The notes under the pieces: model-generated | Databases searched by the model: none | What the model saw: only the letters and a program-made list of their open reading frames with translations | What the model was told of the DNA's origin: nothing | From: Alphaproteobacteria bacterium | GTDB taxonomy: Bacteria > Pseudomonadota > Alphaproteobacteria > Rickettsiales > JABCZZ01 | NCBI GenBank assembly: GCA_013289445.1 | Contig: JABCZZ010000006.1 | Coordinates: 1-64,000, forward strand | DNA: 64,000 nt | Direction of reading: 5' to 3' | Position numbers and translations under genes: made by a program | In this document: positions 62,076 to 64,000 of the stretch, piece after piece | How the letters are laid out: the number at the start of each line of letters is the position of its first letter | Numbering within the stretch: the first letter of the stretch is position 1

Positions 62076-62701
62076 GAGCCAATGAGTATCAGGATATCGG
62101 GCACTACCTGCGCGACAGCCGGGAGAGTCTTCGCATCAGCCTTGATGACGCTGCTTCCGCGCTGCATATCCGCGCCAAATACCTGCGCGCGATTGAAAGC
62201 GGCAATTTAGGCGATCTGCCCGGCAAGGCCTATACACGCGGCTATATCAAGAATTATGTCGAATTCCTCGATCTCAATCCTGATGAGGCGCTGGCCGCTT
62301 ATGAATCGCTTCTGACCCAAAACAAAGGCCGTGAATTTTTCGTTCCCGAGCCGACCTTGCGCGAAAACCTGCCGACGCGACGCATACTCTGGTGGTCGCT
62401 TGCGGGCATATTCGGGCTCTATCTTTACTGGTATATCGCGCTGCATGAAGCTGCCGCTCCCCCGCCGCCCGTGGCCGATATCCCTTATGAATTCATGCAA
62501 GTGCTTGATAAAACGCCACATGCGGCAATGGACGCCAACTGGCAAAACTGTCTGGCAAAAGGCCGGTTCCCGTGCTTTATTGCGCTGCATACTCCAGCAG
62601 TCACCGAGCATCCCAGAAGCCTATATGACATCCGCGTCCCTGAAGCCAAACCCGCGTCCGAACCAGAACCCGAATCTGAAGACGCGCCGCAAGAGCCATA
62701 G
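62072..62701 (+). CDS. RodZ-like helix-turn-helix membrane protein
   Basis: A 209-residue protein. Residues ~8-80 are the RodZ-type HTH_25 domain ([34 protein letters not shown], then [20 protein letters not shown]), which in RodZ contacts MreB. One membrane helix (~108-127, [20 protein letters not shown]) leads to a short periplasmic tail with a Pro/Glu-rich end, lacking the usual large DUF4115 domain. It is coupled to ptsP and overlaps ispG by 77 bases. A role in cell shape is likely by family. Confidence 0.8.
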   Translation: MRANEYQDIGHYLRDSRESLRISLDDAASALHIRAKYLRAIESGNLGDLPGKAYTRGYIKNYVEFLDLNPDEALAAYESLLTQNKGREFFVPEPTLRENLPTRRILWWSLAGIFGLYLYWYIALHEAAAPPPPVADIPYEFMQVLDKTPHAAMDANWQNCLAKGRFPCFIALHTPAVTEHPRSLYDIRVPEAKPASEPEPESEDAPQEP

Positions 62702-63908
62702 CGTCCGCATCGGAAATATAGCGGTGGGCGGTGATGCACCGGTAGCCGTGCAGTCCATGACCAATACCGACACGGCCGATCGTGACGGTACCACGAGGCA
62801 GATTCTGGCGCTCTGCAAAGCAGGCTCCGAGCTGGTGCGTATCACCGTGAACAACGAAGCTGCGGCAAAAGAAGTGCCTTATATTGTCGAGGCCCTGCGT
62901 AAGCAGCAATGCCATGTGCCGGTGATTGGCGATTTTCATTATAATGGCCATCGCCTGCTTGCCGAATTTCCCGACTGTGCCGAAGCGCTCGACAAATACC
63001 GTATTAACCCCGGCAATGTCGGCTTCAAGGACAAGCGCGACAGCCAGTTCGCCGAGATGATCGAATGCGCGCTGACATATAGCAAACCCGTGCGTATCGG
63101 TGTGAACTGGGGCAGCCTAGATCAGGATCTGCTCGCGCGCATGATGGATGAAAACGCCAAGCTGCCGCAGCCTATGAGCGCCGAACAAGTATCGCGCGCG
63201 GCCATCGTGGCATCGGCGCTGGAAAGCGCAGCGTATGCGCAGGAGCTCGGACTCGGCGCTGACCGCATCATCATCTCCTGCAAGGTCAGCCGTGTGCAGG
63301 ATCTCATCGCGGTTTACCGCGATCTGGCGGCCAAATGTGACTATGCGCTGCATCTGGGTCTTACCGAAGCCGGCATGGGAAGCAAGGGTATCGTGGCTTC
63401 TACGGCAGCGATGGCGACATTGCTCATGGATGGCATCGGCGATACGATTCGTGTTTCGCTCACGCCCGAGCCCAATGGTGATCGCACGCAGGAAGTCATC
63501 GTCGCGCAGGAGATACTCCAAACTACCGGCCTGCGTTCTTTCGTGCCGATGGTGACGGCATGCCCCGGCTGCGGCCGCACGACGAGCACGGTGTTTCAGG
63601 AGCTTGCTGAAAAAATCCAGTCCTTCCTGCGCGCGCAGATGCCGGTGTGGAAAACGCAATATGAAGGCGTGGAAAACCTCAACATCGCGGTGATGGGTTG
63701 CATCGTCAACGGCCCTGGCGAAAGCAAACACGCCCATATCGGCATCAGTCTGCCTGGCATCGGTGAGTCACCCGTTGCACCAGTGTTTGCCGATGGCAAA
63801 AAAGTCGCTACACTGCGCGGCGAAAACATCGCCGGGGAATTCCAGCAGATGGTCTGCGACTATATCGACACGCATTGCCGCAAAATCACACTCAGGAAAG
63901 TATCCTGA
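62625..63908 (+). CDS. ispG: 4-Hydroxy-3-methylbut-2-enyl-diphosphate synthase
   Basis: A 427-residue IspG (GcpE) of the MEP isoprenoid pathway. [24 protein letters not shown] opens the TIM barrel; the [4Fe-4S] cluster ligands are Cys313 and Cys316 in CPGCGRT, Cys359 in [11 protein letters not shown] and Glu366 seven residues later, the E. coli spacing. ATG 62625 is chosen as the closest start upstream of the conserved part; it lies within the rodZ-like gene. The frame is open further up, but only as overlap. Confidence 0.95.
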   Translation: MTSASLKPNPRPNQNPNLKTRRKSHSVRIGNIAVGGDAPVAVQSMTNTDTADRDGTTRQILALCKAGSELVRITVNNEAAAKEVPYIVEALRKQQCHVPVIGDFHYNGHRLLAEFPDCAEALDKYRINPGNVGFKDKRDSQFAEMIECALTYSKPVRIGVNWGSLDQDLLARMMDENAKLPQPMSAEQVSRAAIVASALESAAYAQELGLGADRIIISCKVSRVQDLIAVYRDLAAKCDYALHLGLTEAGMGSKGIVASTAAMATLLMDGIGDTIRVSLTPEPNGDRTQEVIVAQEILQTTGLRSFVPMVTACPGCGRTTSTVFQELAEKIQSFLRAQMPVWKTQYEGVENLNIAVMGCIVNGPGESKHAHIGISLPGIGESPVAPVFADGKKVATLRGENIAGEFQQMVCDYIDTHCRKITLRKVS

Positions 63909-64000
63909 TGGCCGAAAAACTCCAGCCCGTTCGAGGCACGCACGATTTGCTTCCCGACGAAGCACGCAAGTTTCGCTTTGTCGTAGAACAGGCGCTTGCC
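63908..64000 (+). CDS. hisS: Histidyl-tRNA synthetase, N-terminal part only
   Basis: The first 31 codons, [22 protein letters not shown] in outline, match the start of HisRS, where PVRGTHDLLPDE is motif-like and highly conserved. The start overlaps the ispG stop by one base (TGATG). The gene runs out of the window. ispG-hisS order is common in Proteobacteria. Confidence 0.93.
   Translation, partial: MAEKLQPVRGTHDLLPDEARKFRFVVEQALA

Noticed and set aside
1..64000. CRISPR arrays, insertion sequences, prophage or integrated element
   Set aside because: No spaced repeats of the right size, no transposase or integrase, and no phage structural genes were found. The tRNA-Leu has no repeated 3' end nearby.

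Overview
The window is chromosomal DNA of an alphaproteobacterium; the order cannot be fixed from sequence alone. Evidence for the class: separate purC, purS, purQ and a short-form purL on one strand with bolA and a CGFS glutaredoxin; an F1-ATPase zeta inhibitor gene (old DUF1476) beside purC; the run ubiG / rimI / lysC / flavin oxidoreductase / ptsP / rodZ-like / ispG / hisS; and DUF6356, DUF4142, DUF3309 and CsbD genes. Prepilin-like proteins with a GDMN motif and several large orphan proteins suggest a deep-branching lineage. Base composition is moderate, and lower in the GT39-type gene at 29-31 kb.

Layout. 0-4.6 kb: a truncated gene, a CHAP lipoprotein, a non-canonical Nramp transporter and small stress or envelope genes (basic H1-like protein, DUF4142, superinfection-immunity-like, DUF3309). 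4.9-8.0 kb: a two-domain KaiC-like ATPase overlapping a hybrid histidine kinase. 8-12 kb: an orphan membrane protein, then an Rrf2 regulator with tandem 25-bp repeats in its promoter, followed by a DUF6356-FAD/NAD(P) fusion. 12-22.4 kb: two prepilin-like loci sharing a 15-bp upstream element, a 1620-residue protein with an M48-like zinc protease motif and a kinase-like DRH...DFG motif, an Ogt protein and small membrane proteins. 22.4-28.1 kb: GIY-YIG protein, KirBac channel, a Fur-box-flanked operon (OprB-like porin, beta-propeller-like periplasmic protein, Tat-exported DyP peroxidase) and csbD. 28-40 kb: orphan genes, a GT39-like enzyme, the parA / ogt / greB group, tsaC, an MFS exporter, an outer-membrane barrel, tRNA-Leu(UAA) and more orphans. 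40-50 kb: the purine cluster, broken up by two glycosyltransferase genes, a thioesterase, two glycine-zipper proteins and one gene on the opposite strand. 50-64 kb: AlkA-like glycosylase, fumC, gmk, a prepilin-NHL propeller fusion, ubiG, rimI, lysC, a ribbon-helix-helix/flavin oxidoreductase fusion with a palindrome upstream, ptsP, a rodZ-like gene, ispG and the start of hisS.

Most notable: the DNA-binding-domain/flavoenzyme fusion with its own candidate operator (58.3-59.7 kb), the protease/kinase-like giant (13.2-18.1 kb), the prepilin/six-bladed propeller fusion (53.6-55.8 kb) and the iron-box-framed porin/DyP operon (23.7-27.7 kb). Family assignments come from motifs read by eye; no database search was run.
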